This document shows positions 1 through 8,259 of a stretch of DNA of 64,000 bases, piece by piece. Below the pieces are notes generated by a model. That model saw nothing but the letters and a program-made list of their open reading frames with translations, did not search any database and was not told the DNA's origin. The position numbers and the translations under genes were made by a program. The number at the start of each line of letters is the position of its first letter. The stretch's first letter is position 1. The stretch is from Amycolatopsis sp. 2-15 (lineage in GTDB: Bacteria > Actinomycetota > Actinomycetes > Mycobacteriales > Pseudonocardiaceae): NCBI RefSeq assembly GCF_030285625.1, contig NZ_CP127294.1, positions 3,482,001-3,546,000 of the forward strand, in the 5' to 3' direction.

Positions 1-1233
1 TACTCGCCGCAGCCCGAGATCTGGAGCTACCTGCGCGGCGTCACGGAGAAGTACGGCCTGCGCCGCTTCCTGCGCTTCGGCCAGGAGATGACCGGCGCTC
101 GCTGGGACGCCGAGGAGAACCGCTGGCACGTCACCGCCAAGTCAGGCGACGAATTCGTGGCCAAGGCCCTGGTCGCGGGTGTCGGCGCGCTGCACCGGCC
201 GCAGATCCCGCACCTGCCCGGCATCGAGAACTTCGCCGGCTCGGCATTCCACTCCGCGCAGTGGGACCACGGCGTCGACCTCGCCGGCAAGCGCGTCGCC
301 GTGATCGGCACGGGTGCGAGCGCGGTGCAGTTCGTGCCGCAGATCGTCGGGCAGGTCGCGAACCTGACGCTCTTCCAGCGCACCCCGCCGTGGGTGATGC
401 CGAAGGCCGACCACGACATGCCCGGCTGGGCCCGCGGCCTGTTCAAGGCGGTGCCGCTCGCGCAGCGCGCCTACCGCGACGTCCTGTACTGGATGCTCGA
501 AGCCCGCGCCATCGGCTTCAACGGCCAGCCGTGGGTGATGCAGCTCGGCCAGCGGATCGCCAAGCGCAACATCGACCAGGCCGTGGCCGACCCGGCTCTG
601 CGTGCCAAGCTGACGCCCGACTACACCATGGGCTGCAAGCGCGTGCTGATCTCCAACGACTACTACCCGGCCCTGGCCAGGGACAACGTCGACGTGGTCA
701 CCGAAGGTGTCGCCGAGGTCCGCGAGCACAGCGTGGTCGACGCCGCCGGCGTGGAGCACGAGGTCGACGTGATCATCTACGGCACCGGCTTCCACGTCAC
801 GGACGCGTTCGACACGCTCGAGATCGTCGGCCGCGACGGGCGCAACCTGGCCAAGGAATGGGCGACCGAGGGGATGCGGACGCACCTCGGCATCACCGTC
901 AACGGCTTCCCGAACCTGTTCTTCCTGCTCGGCCCGAACACCGGACTCGGCCACAACTCCGTGGTGTTCATGATCGAGTCTCAGATCTCCTACATCGCGC
1001 AGGCGCTGCGGCTGGCGGGCGACCGCGCGATCGACCCGCGCCCGCAGGTGCAGGAGGCGTTCAACACCGACGTGCAGCGCAAGCTCTCGAAGGGCATCTG
1101 GACGCAGGGCGGCTGCAAGAGCTGGTACCTCGACGCGAAGGGCGTGAACCGCACCATCTGGCCCGGCTTCACGTGGCGGTACTGGCTCGACACGCGCACG
1201 GTCCGGCGGGAGGACTACGAACTGCTCGGCTGA
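1..1233 (+). CDS. Flavin-containing (Baeyer-Villiger-type) monooxygenase, 5' partial
   Basis: NAD(P)H- and FAD-dependent monooxygenase that would insert oxygen into a ketone or cyclic ketone. The frame is open from base 1 without a start, so the N-terminal FAD-binding part lies outside the window; 410 residues are visible. The Baeyer-Villiger fingerprint FxGxxxHxxxW(P/D) is seen as FAGSAFHSAQWD at about residues 78-89, followed by the NADPH Rossmann motif VIGTGASAVQ. The conserved tail GPNTGLGHNS and an aromatic-rich C-terminus fit the family. A strong hairpin follows the stop. Substrate cannot be read from sequence. Family assignment is firm; true Baeyer-Villiger activity rather than N- or S-oxidation is probable. 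Confidence 0.9.
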   Translation, partial: YSPQPEIWSYLRGVTEKYGLRRFLRFGQEMTGARWDAEENRWHVTAKSGDEFVAKALVAGVGALHRPQIPHLPGIENFAGSAFHSAQWDHGVDLAGKRVAVIGTGASAVQFVPQIVGQVANLTLFQRTPPWVMPKADHDMPGWARGLFKAVPLAQRAYRDVLYWMLEARAIGFNGQPWVMQLGQRIAKRNIDQAVADPALRAKLTPDYTMGCKRVLISNDYYPALARDNVDVVTEGVAEVREHSVVDAAGVEHEVDVIIYGTGFHVTDAFDTLEIVGRDGRNLAKEWATEGMRTHLGITVNGFPNLFFLLGPNTGLGHNSVVFMIESQISYIAQALRLAGDRAIDPRPQVQEAFNTDVQRKLSKGIWTQGGCKSWYLDAKGVNRTIWPGFTWRYWLDTRTVRREDYELLG

Positions 1234-1247
1234 AGCAAGCAGGGGTA

Positions 1248-1294
1248 CGAAGGGGACTTTCGCGGCAGGGGAGGAGGCGCGAAAGTCCCCTTCG
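1248..1294 (+). terminator. Strong hairpin after the monooxygenase gene
   Basis: Two perfect 17-nt arms (1248-1264 and 1278-1294, core GGGGACTTTCGCG and its complement) are separated by 13 nt. It starts 15 nt after the monooxygenase stop and has no U-tract, which is usual for high-GC actinomycetes. Its core nearly matches the next hairpin at 1373-1411. Confidence 0.75.
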
Positions 1295-1372
1295 CAGCTT
1301 GTGGGGAGGGCAGGAAGGCGCGCCGAACAAGCCCACGGACGGCGGTGGGCGCGCTCGGGTCAGGGATGAGGG

Positions 1373-1411
1373 CGGGGGCTTTCGCGACCCTCGACAACGC
1401 GAAAGCCCCCG
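1373..1411 (-). terminator. Second hairpin, serving the convergent BldD-like gene
   Basis: Perfect 14-nt arms at 1373-1386 and 1398-1411 (core GGGGGCTTTCGCG) enclose an 11-nt loop. It lies 43 nt beyond the stop of the minus-strand regulator gene and faces the hairpin at 1248-1294, so the two probably insulate convergent transcripts. Confidence 0.7.
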
Positions 1412-1453
1412 GCCGGGACCGGCGAAACGGCCCGGGTCGGCTCCGCCCGTGGC

Positions 1454-1972
1454 TCAGACGGGCGCGAGTTTGCGCAGGTGGCTGATCAGGTCGACCACCG
1501 GCAGGTCGCACAGCTCGGCCATCCGCTCGAGCGCGGGCAGGTCGAGTGACACTTCGGCCGGGCCCGAGCTCAACGTGGTCGCGCCGGCTCCCGGGGCACC
1601 GCGGCGCAGCCGGTCCTCGGCCCAGCGGCGCAGCGGCAGCAGTTCGGGCGAGGCCTCGGCCACCACTCGCTGCAGGTCCACCCGCACGCGTCCGGGCTCT
1701 TCCACGAACACGCGCCGGTGCACCTTGGCCAGCAGGTCCTGGGGCAGCTCGTCCATCGCGACGCACAGCTCGACCAGGCGCACCACGGAACATTGCCGCG
1801 TGCCCAGCTCGTACGTCGCCAGCGTCTGCAGGGAGATCTCACTCTGCAGACGCGTGTTCAGCTCCTTGCGCGTCCAGCCTCGCCTGCGCCGGAGCTTGCG
1901 GAGCTCGTCACCGAGTATCCGCTGGTAGTGCTCAGCGTCGATCACCACTTCCTCGTCCCCTGCCCTGCTCAC
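1454..1972 (-). CDS. BldD-like helix-turn-helix regulator
   Basis: A 172-residue DNA-binding protein. Residues about 17-75 form an XRE-type helix-turn-helix (YQRILGDELRKLRRRRGWTR, then SLQTLATYELGTR), followed by a linker and a C-terminal helical domain with VDLQRV, PLRRWAEDRL and DLPALERMAELC. The size and the spacing of these blocks resemble BldD, the master repressor of actinomycete development. BldD binds cyclic-di-GMP through an RxD-x8-RxxD signature; no such pair of motifs is present here. The gene starts with GTG and has only a weak ribosome binding site, so an internal GTG at 1948 or 1945 is possible. It follows the LCP gene on the same strand after 159 nt. BldD kinship is from recall of the family, not alignment. 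Confidence 0.72.
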   Translation of the reverse strand: MSRAGDEEVVIDAEHYQRILGDELRKLRRRRGWTRKELNTRLQSEISLQTLATYELGTRQCSVVRLVELCVAMDELPQDLLAKVHRRVFVEEPGRVRVDLQRVVAEASPELLPLRRWAEDRLRRGAPGAGATTLSSGPAEVSLDLPALERMAELCDLPVVDLISHLRKLAPV

Positions 1973-2131
1973 GCTCTCACACGCGGCGTCCGCTCTCGTG
2001 ACTGCGAACGCGTGCGCGTCTCACGTGTATGAAAGTGGGCAGTGCGCTTTTCCTTACGCGGTTTCGGCCAAGTCTTTGGTGACGATTTCGCAGACTGCTC
2101 CGAACGGACGAACCGCGGTGCGCTGAACAGG

Positions 2132-3814
2132 TCAGTTGACGCAGGGAACGCCGTTGGCCGTGATCGGCTTCTGGTCGTCGCCGGCGGCCGGCGGGGGTGC
2201 CGCGGGTGAAGACGCGGGCGCGTTGGCCGAGCCGGCCGGCGCACCGGAGCCGGCGTTGTCGGCGCTCGGCTGGTAGTCCGAACCGAGGAACACCATCACG
2301 TGACCGGCGTCGACGCTCTTGTCCTCCTGCACCGTCGCCTGGGTGCCGAGGGCGTCGGCCACGGCGTTGCCGGAGTCCTCGCCGCCGGCGGGCACCCAGA
2401 TCACGGTGGTCTTGCGCGAGGTCGCGTTGGCCGTGTCGCCCGCGGTGAAGCCCTTGCCGCTGAGCTGCTTCGACACGCTCGCGGCCAGGCCCGTGCGGCC
2501 CGAGGCGTTGCGGACGTCGACGGTGATGCCCTTGTTCGCGTCGTTCGCCGGCGGCGCGGCGGCCTGCTGGCCGGGCTGCGGACTGGCGAGGCCCTGCACG
2601 AACTTCTCCACGGCCTGCGGGTCGACCTTGATGGCATCGCCGTCGCTGGGCGTCTTGTACGCGACGTTCTCCACCGGGATCGTGCGGAACTCGAGCTGCC
2701 CGCCGGTGAGGCCCTTCATCTGCTGGGCGAAGCTGAAGATGTCCCAGTTCTGGTTGAGGACCACCGACTTCTTGATGGCGTCGATGAGCGCGTTGAGCTT
2801 GCCCGGGTCGGTGAGTGTGCCGGCGGAGAGCACCTTGCGCGCCATGCCGGCCATGAACACCTGCTGGCGCACCACTCGGTCGAGGTCGCCGCGTGGCAGG
2901 CCGTGACGCTGCCGGACGAACTCCAGCGCCTGCACCCCGGAGATCGTGTGCACGCCCTTGGTGAACTTCGCGCCGGAGTAGGAGTCGTCGACGTTGTTGT
3001 TGAGACAGACGTCGACGCCCCCGATGGCCTGCGTGATGTCGCTGAAGCCGAGCAGGTTGATGGCCGCGTAGTTGTCGATCGTCGAGCCGGTGAGCGCCTC
3101 GACAGTGGTGATCAGCTCCTTCGCGCCGGCCTGGTTGGCCTTGACGTCGAGCTCCTTCGGGTCCGTCACGCCCTGCTGCTGCAGGTCCTTGCGGGCCTGG
3201 AGCATCGCGCGGGCGTATGCGGAGTTGATCTTGTGCTCGCCGTAGCCGGGGATGTTCACGTAGGAGTCGCGTGGCAGCGAGATCGCGACGGCCTTGCTGC
3301 CGTCGTTCGGGATGTGCACGAAGATCAGCGAGTCGGTGTTGAGCTCGCCGTCGGCCTCGCCCGCGCGCAGCTGGGCGAGCAGTTGCGGGGAGAGCGGGTT
3401 GCCCTGCGCGTCGGTGCGGCTGTCGAGGCCGACCAGGAGGATGTCGCGCGCGCCGTCCGCGGGCTGGTCGCCGCCCGACTGCGGGTTGATCACGTCGGCG
3501 TAGTTCAGGCCGTTGACCAGGCCCTGCAGCGACGCCCACGCGTAGCCGGTGAAGGCCATGACCAGCAGCGATACCACGGCGAGGGTGATCTTGGCGCCCC
3601 GGTGCGAGCCGCGCCGGCTCGAGCGCCGCGGCGGCGGGCCGGACCGGCGCTGCGGCGGCCGCGAGGGGCGATGCTCGGCGTCGCGGGGGCCACGCGGTTC
3701 CGCCCGGTCACGCGCGGGTGGCGGCACCCGGCGTCCGCTCGCGCTCCCCGGCGGGTCCTGCCAGGGGCGGGCGGGGCGTCGGCCACCTTGCCCGTTCCGA
3801 GGCGGGTGATCCAC
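2132..3814 (-). CDS. LytR-CpsA-Psr (LCP) cell-wall glycopolymer ligase with LytR_C domain
   Basis: Membrane-anchored phosphotransferase that attaches undecaprenyl-linked glycopolymers (in actinomycetes arabinogalactan or teichoic-like polymers) to peptidoglycan. The 560-residue protein has a basic, proline-rich cytoplasmic N-terminus of about 74 residues, one membrane helix (about 75-95) and an extracellular LCP domain with the family's Arg/Asp blocks: ILLVGLDSR, SLPRDSYVNIPG, GGVDVCLN and RQRHGLPRGDLDRV. Residues about 430-510 form the LytR_C domain (VDVRNASGRTGLA and VFLGSDY). The start at 3814 precedes the whole basic tail. It stands 194 nt downstream of the phospholipase-acyltransferase gene on the same strand. 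Family call is very secure; the polymer is not known. Confidence 0.95.
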   Translation of the reverse strand: MDHPPRNGQGGRRPARPWQDPPGSASGRRVPPPARDRAEPRGPRDAEHRPSRPPQRRSGPPPRRSSRRGSHRGAKITLAVVSLLVMAFTGYAWASLQGLVNGLNYADVINPQSGGDQPADGARDILLVGLDSRTDAQGNPLSPQLLAQLRAGEADGELNTDSLIFVHIPNDGSKAVAISLPRDSYVNIPGYGEHKINSAYARAMLQARKDLQQQGVTDPKELDVKANQAGAKELITTVEALTGSTIDNYAAINLLGFSDITQAIGGVDVCLNNNVDDSYSGAKFTKGVHTISGVQALEFVRQRHGLPRGDLDRVVRQQVFMAGMARKVLSAGTLTDPGKLNALIDAIKKSVVLNQNWDIFSFAQQMKGLTGGQLEFRTIPVENVAYKTPSDGDAIKVDPQAVEKFVQGLASPQPGQQAAAPPANDANKGITVDVRNASGRTGLAASVSKQLSGKGFTAGDTANATSRKTTVIWVPAGGEDSGNAVADALGTQATVQEDKSVDAGHVMVFLGSDYQPSADNAGSGAPAGSANAPASSPAAPPPAAGDDQKPITANGVPCVN

Positions 3815-4008
3815 GCGGTCCGCTCCTTCTGCTCGTCCGTCTGCTCAGCACTGTCCGGTACCCCGGACCTTGAAGACGCATGGTGCCGGGGCGGGGTTGC
3901 GGCGGGTTCGCACCTCCCCCGGCTGGTGTGGCCTGCACCACCCATGGTCCGCCACATCGGGCGCGTTCGCCCGACCGGCGGTGTGCGTGTCGCGGTTCGA
4001 GTTTCTCG

Positions 4009-6168
4009 TCAAGAAGTCGCGCTCGCAGCGCGGCGGCCGGGAATCAGGCACGAAACGGCCGCGACCAGCGCGAACACCGCCGTCGCCGCGTGCAGGACCA
4101 CGGTCGGCGTGCCGGCCGAGGTGACCATCAGCGCCGGCCCGCACGCGAGCGCGCACACGAACCACGTGCCCGCCGACGCGGTGGCACCCGTGCGGACGGT
4201 GTGCAGCAGGAGCACGCCGAGCAGCAGGTGCACGAGGCTCTGCACGGGGTCGAGGTGCAGGCCGAGGAAGTCGGCGTCGGCGGCGACGTCACCGAAGCGC
4301 GCCAGCGCGAGCCCGAACACGCCCAGCGTCGCGTAGCCGATACCGAGCGCGGCGGCGGCTCTCGTCAGCAGCACCGGCCGCCAGCCGGTGGCCGTGCGCG
4401 GTCTCGGCGGGGGCGGCGCGGGTTCGCCGTGGCCGCGCGGGTGGCGTTCGAACCACCAGAACACGAGCCCCGCCGGCACCAGCAGGAGCGCGATCGCCAT
4501 CGCGGTGCGCGGTTTCACGAGCCAGCTCAGTCCGTCGGCGATCGGGCCGGGCAGGTAGACGACGGCGACCAGCAGCAGCATCCCCGCCAGGAACGCCAGG
4601 TACAGGCTCATCGGCGCCCGCAGCACGAACCCGGCCGCGCGGCTGACCCGCGGCCGCGCCGCGACGCGCACCAGCCCTCCGCCGAGCAGGCCCGCCAGGC
4701 CGAGCTGGGTCACGCCGAGCAGCAGGACCTCCCACGGCGGCGCCGACAACGCGGCCGGCGCTCCCGGGCTGCCCAGCAGGATCGGCGACGCGCCGAGCGC
4801 GAAGGCGGCCGTGGCCAGCGCGCCCACCCCGGCCACGGCGGCGCCCGCCAGCACCGGCCGGGACAGGCGCACGCCGTCGGCGTGGGCGAACGCGACCTGC
4901 TGTGCCAGCAGCGCGAGCGCCAGCGTCGCGCCGTAGCCGGGCAGCGGCGAGCCGGACCACGCCGCGGCGGCCTCGCCCGCGACGACGAGGAGCACCAGCC
5001 CGGCCACCGACCACAAGCGCGTGCGCCGGTAGAGCGTGAGCAGCACGGGCGCGCAGACGATCGTCAGCAGGTACACGCCCAGCAGCCACAGCGGGTGCAG
5101 CGCGATCCGCATGACCGTCGCGTTCGTGCCGGCGGGGATGCCGAGCAGCTCCAGTGCCAGCGGCACGAGCAGGGCGACCACGGCGAAGATCAACGCCGGC
5201 CGCAGCAGCGGGCTCGCGCGTTCGGCGAGGTAGTGGCGGTAGCCGTGGTCGCGTTCGACCGGCCAGCCGGTGACGTTCGCGTAGCCGCCCGCGAAGAACA
5301 GCAGCGGCGTGAGCTGCGCGAGCCACGTCAGCGGCCACCACGCGGACTCGGGCGCGCCCGCCCAGTCGGCCAGCGCCGTCGCCGATTCGCCGAGCACGAG
5401 CAGCACGGCCGAGGCGATGCCGAGCACGGCCCAGCGCGTGGGGGGGCCGGTGGCAGCGCGGGCGGGCCGCGGCGTGGTGCGCCGGGCCGTGTGCCAGCCG
5501 CGCAGCCGGAACACGAGCAGACAGCCGATCACCAGGACGCCGGCGACCATCGGCCCGATCGGGTCGGTGACCGGCGGTCCCCAGCGCTGGTGCCACGAGT
5601 TCACGACGAGCCCGGCCGAGTAGAGCGTGGCGACGACCTGGCAGGTGCCTGCCGAGCCCATCGGGTTCACCACGCACGCGTGGTGCATGTCCTGCGACAG
5701 CCGCGCGTCGAGCGAGGCCCGCACGCTCTGGTCGAGCGGGTGGCCTTTCTTGTCCGCGTAGCGCAGCAGGTCGTAGCCCAGGTCGTGGGCCTTGCACGGC
5801 ACCGCGTAGTCCCACTTGGTGTTGTCGTCGCCCCACGGCGTGGAGCACCCGCCGTCGACGTGGACGGCGCGAACGGTCCCGTCGCGCGCCTGCAGCGCGC
5901 CGGGAGTCACGCCGCTGACGGCGGTGAAGTCCTTGGGCAGGAGCGCGAGCGCGGTGGGCTGCGGGCCGGGGTGGGTCAGCGCGGCGATGGCGTTCTGCGC
6001 GGCCAGCACGTCGCCCTCCGGCGGTCCCTGGTCCGGGGGCGACGCCGGGCGCGAAGCGATGAGCCCGAAGCCGAAGACGACGAAGAGCACCAGCAGCAGC
6101 CAGCCCGAGGTCGACCAGGGACGGCGGACGCGAGCGGCGGCCGGAGGCCGGTCGTCGGGGGCGGGCAT
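4009..6168 (-). CDS. Phospholipase A2-like domain fused to an acyltransferase-3-like membrane domain
   Basis: A 719-residue composite. After one membrane helix (about 22-38) comes an extracytoplasmic domain with the prokaryotic phospholipase A2 pattern: C108 then PWGDDN, then PCKAHDLGYD with the His128-Asp129 dyad, then LDARLSQDMHHAC giving Asp154 and Asp160 and a further Cys. Residues about 205-590 carry around ten membrane helices with blocks typical of the acyltransferase-3 family of actinomycetes: PLTWLAQLTPLLFFAGGYAN, LRPALIF, HPLWLLGVYLL and LYLAFLAG. In that family the first helix of the domain usually carries a catalytic His in a GH pair; here the corresponding place reads LVLGESA, so the His appears to be replaced by Glu. 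Function is inferred: lipid deacylation coupled to acyl handling at the membrane. Upstream of the LCP gene, it may belong to envelope remodelling. Confidence 0.75.
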   Translation of the reverse strand: MPAPDDRPPAAARVRRPWSTSGWLLLVLFVVFGFGLIASRPASPPDQGPPEGDVLAAQNAIAALTHPGPQPTALALLPKDFTAVSGVTPGALQARDGTVRAVHVDGGCSTPWGDDNTKWDYAVPCKAHDLGYDLLRYADKKGHPLDQSVRASLDARLSQDMHHACVVNPMGSAGTCQVVATLYSAGLVVNSWHQRWGPPVTDPIGPMVAGVLVIGCLLVFRLRGWHTARRTTPRPARAATGPPTRWAVLGIASAVLLVLGESATALADWAGAPESAWWPLTWLAQLTPLLFFAGGYANVTGWPVERDHGYRHYLAERASPLLRPALIFAVVALLVPLALELLGIPAGTNATVMRIALHPLWLLGVYLLTIVCAPVLLTLYRRTRLWSVAGLVLLVVAGEAAAAWSGSPLPGYGATLALALLAQQVAFAHADGVRLSRPVLAGAAVAGVGALATAAFALGASPILLGSPGAPAALSAPPWEVLLLGVTQLGLAGLLGGGLVRVAARPRVSRAAGFVLRAPMSLYLAFLAGMLLLVAVVYLPGPIADGLSWLVKPRTAMAIALLLVPAGLVFWWFERHPRGHGEPAPPPPRPRTATGWRPVLLTRAAAALGIGYATLGVFGLALARFGDVAADADFLGLHLDPVQSLVHLLLGVLLLHTVRTGATASAGTWFVCALACGPALMVTSAGTPTVVLHAATAVFALVAAVSCLIPGRRAASATS

Positions 6169-6365
6169 GCGCTCAAGGGTGCCAGCCCCGCCCGGGTGGC
6201 GGCATGGGGCTGCCCCCCGGAAGGGGTGGGGGATCTCCCCGGGTTCGGGCCTGGCACGGCATTTCGGGGGGTGGTGAATTGCATCACAGTCCCTTTTTCG
6301 CGACTTCCGGTCACGGAGAGCGAGCTGCGGCTGAATTCACCGTCCGGTTTAGGGGGCCGATTCGT

Positions 6366-6388
6366 CCAATGCGATTAATCGCAATTGG
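6366..6388 (-). terminator. Palindromic hairpin downstream of the diguanylate cyclase gene
   Basis: A perfect 14-nt palindrome TGCGATTAATCGCA at 6370-6383 is extended by CCAA/TTGG arms with one bulged base. It lies about 20 nt beyond the stop of the minus-strand GGDEF gene, so it is probably its terminator; it is AT-rich for this genome and could instead be a protein-binding site. Confidence 0.5.
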
Positions 6389-6407
6389 GGGCGGGTGGTG
6401 ATTGGGC

Positions 6408-7688
6408 TCAGGCCACGCGGGGCGGTGGATCCGCGTCGGCGAACCGGACTTGATTCCGGCCGCCTTCCTTCGCGGCATACACGGCGGCGTCGGCCGCGTG
6501 CAGCAACTGTTCCACCGTTGATCCGTTCGGCCCGAGCAGTGCAACTCCGATCGACGTGGTCCGACCGGTGATGCGGGCGCGCCCGCCGCGTTTGTCGGTG
6601 GTCACGATCTGTTGTTCGGCGATCGCGAGACGGATCCGTTCGGCCGCGACCTTGGCGGCCGTTTGGTCCACGTCCGGCAGCAGGATCAGGAATTCCTCGC
6701 CGCCGAAGCGGCCGATGATGTCCTTGGGGCGCGTGATGTCGTCGAGGGTCTGGGCCACGGTGCGCAGGACGTCGTCGCCTGCGGGGTGGCCGTAGGTGTC
6801 GTTGACCCACTTGAAGTGGTCGAGGTCGATCATCAGCAGCGCCACCATTTCGTTGCCGCGTGCGGCGCGGGCGAGGGCGCGATCGGCTGATTCGGACCAT
6901 CCGCGCACGTTGAAGATGCCGGTCTTCGGGTCCGTGCGGGCCTCGGACTGCAGCTGGTTGATCTCGGCGAGCCGGTTGCCGAGCACGGTGATGAGCACCA
7001 GGATCACGATCGCCGGCGGGAAGTTCACCAGCAGGATCGTGGCGATCGTGCCGAGGCCGATGGTCGAGAGCTCCAGCAGGTTGTCGTCCTTCGTGCCCAG
7101 CACGTTGCTCAGCGTCGGCGCGGAAGTTCCGCCCAGTGCGAGCAGGCTGCCGATGACGATCGCCTGCAGTGCCGCGTAGCAGAAGCCGACCAGCATCAGG
7201 ATGCCGAAGAGCTTGAGCGAGTTGTTCGGCGTGAGGTTCTCCAGCTCCGCCGAGGCGAACGTCTGGTAGAGCTCGTGCGCCGCCAGGGCCGAAACGGCGT
7301 GCGTGAACGAGGTGAACACGAACTTGTGCGGAGGGCGCCGCGAGTTGAACCACCGCTGCACGCGGACGATGACGATCAGCAGCAGCGTCAAGTGGATCGG
7401 TAGCAGCAGCGCGCCGGGGAACACCCAGATCCCCGACAGGTCGATGTGGACGGCCGTCACGCGGTTGCGCCGCCGCTCCTCCTGCCGGCGCGTGAGCTGG
7501 ATGTGCACCGTGGCGCACACGGCCAGGATGCCGAACCGGCCCCAGTCCAGGGCGGTGGTGGGCCCGCCGGTGACGATCCCGAACGTCAGCAGGCCAACGG
7601 CAAGCGCTTCCCAGGAAAACAGGAAAACGATCATCGCCCGCGGCTTGGTCCACAGATCCCACGACCGCACGGGATTGCTGGAAATCAA
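6408..7688 (-). CDS. Membrane-bound diguanylate cyclase (GGDEF)
   Basis: Makes cyclic-di-GMP from two GTP. The 426-residue protein begins with about 240 residues of hydrophobic helices (roughly six to seven membrane spans, MASE-like sensor) and ends with a GGDEF domain. The active site is GGEEF at 329-333, preceded by DLDHFKWVND; the product-inhibition I-site RPKD sits at 320-323, exactly five residues before it, so feedback control is expected. No EAL domain is present. The gene is upstream of the phospholipase, LCP and BldD-like genes on the same strand but separated by 239 nt with a hairpin. In actinomycetes cyclic-di-GMP controls development through BldD, which makes the nearby BldD-like gene notable. 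Confidence 0.95.
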   Translation of the reverse strand: MISSNPVRSWDLWTKPRAMIVFLFSWEALAVGLLTFGIVTGGPTTALDWGRFGILAVCATVHIQLTRRQEERRRNRVTAVHIDLSGIWVFPGALLLPIHLTLLLIVIVRVQRWFNSRRPPHKFVFTSFTHAVSALAAHELYQTFASAELENLTPNNSLKLFGILMLVGFCYAALQAIVIGSLLALGGTSAPTLSNVLGTKDDNLLELSTIGLGTIATILLVNFPPAIVILVLITVLGNRLAEINQLQSEARTDPKTGIFNVRGWSESADRALARAARGNEMVALLMIDLDHFKWVNDTYGHPAGDDVLRTVAQTLDDITRPKDIIGRFGGEEFLILLPDVDQTAAKVAAERIRLAIAEQQIVTTDKRGGRARITGRTTSIGVALLGPNGSTVEQLLHAADAAVYAAKEGGRNQVRFADADPPPRVA

Positions 7689-7714
7689 CTCACTGAACCG
7701 TTTGCCGACCCCCT

Positions 7715-7735
7715 GCGACCGAGTGGTCGCTTTTT
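7715..7735 (+). terminator. Hairpin with T-tract upstream of the GGDEF start
   Basis: GCGACC, loop GAGT, GGTCGC, then TTTTT. This is the only textbook U-tract terminator in the window. It is oriented on the plus strand, 27 nt upstream of the start codon of the minus-strand GGDEF gene, so on the GGDEF message it forms a leader hairpin preceded by an A-run. It may stop antisense transcription leaving the GGDEF gene. Confidence 0.55.
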
Positions 7736-8032
7736 GTGCATCACCGCGTGTTTCCCGGAAGAATCTTGGAACTTCGGGGCGTGATCATGAGAGGGTGTGG
7801 GTACCCCGTCTTTGGAGTCCGTCGGTTCACCGTGCGCGTGTCCGTTCTCGGGCATCGGGCTCGGCCTCCTCCGGTCTCTCGGGTCGTTCGGGTCTGGTGG
7901 TATCCACTGTGGTGCTGTTATCGCTTACCGGTATCATCGCACTCACCGACTTCCCGGCGGTGAGCCCTCCACGAGGGCTGAATTCGTGTTCCGTCCAACC
8001 GTGCGCCTCTTACCTGGAGGTGCCTTCCCCCG

Positions 8033-8050
8033 ATGGCTGGTGAACCCTGA
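8033..8050 (+). CDS. Mini-ORF 1, peptide MAGEP
   Basis: ATG followed by four codons and TGA, with TGGAGGTG about 8 nt upstream. It stands first in a row of four mini-ORFs and its stop is directly followed by another ATG at 8051 that is in frame with mini-ORF 2. Its peptide differs from the next three. Translation is inferred only from the ribosome binding site. Confidence 0.35.
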   Translation: MAGEP

Positions 8051-8104
8051 ATGCGAATTGCAACGCCAGTCTCTGAGCTGTGCCCTCCAGGAGGTGTTTT
8101 CCCC

Positions 8105-8125
8105 ATGCGCGACCGCGAAGCCTGA
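8105..8125 (+). CDS. Mini-ORF 2, peptide MRDREA
   Basis: ATG, five sense codons and TGA, preceded by a strong AGGAGG (8089-8094) at 10 nt. The same six residues recur at 8185 and 8260 with only synonymous changes. No homologous leader peptide is known to me. Confidence 0.45.
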   Translation: MRDREA

Positions 8126-8184
8126 ATCGTTCTTGTCTGTTTGCCCGGAAATTGTCAGCTCTCAGTTCCAGGAGGTGTTCCACC

Positions 8185-8205
8185 GTGCGTGACCGCGAGG
8201 CGTGA
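8185..8205 (+). CDS. Mini-ORF 3, peptide MRDREA (GTG start)
   Basis: GTG start with AGGAGG at 8170-8175, 9 nt upstream. Compared with mini-ORF 2 it differs by the start codon (GTG for ATG) and by third-position changes in Arg, Glu and Ala codons, all silent. The upstream CCAGGAGGTGTT is also shared with mini-ORF 2. Confidence 0.45.
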   Translation: MRDREA

Positions 8206-8259
8206 TTCCGGTGACCGGCAGCCAAGAGTTCGTGACAGCGTGAACAGAGGAGAGCCGCG

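Noticed and set aside
1977..3539. Long Arg-rich frame overlapping the LCP gene in another frame
   Set aside because: Composition is that of a shifted reading of a GC-rich gene (Arg, Pro, Gly, Ala), while the LCP frame has full domain evidence.
7797..8192. Plus-strand 131-codon frame over the mini-ORF region
   Set aside because: It lacks a ribosome binding site and family similarity, and it runs through the better supported mini-ORFs in another frame.
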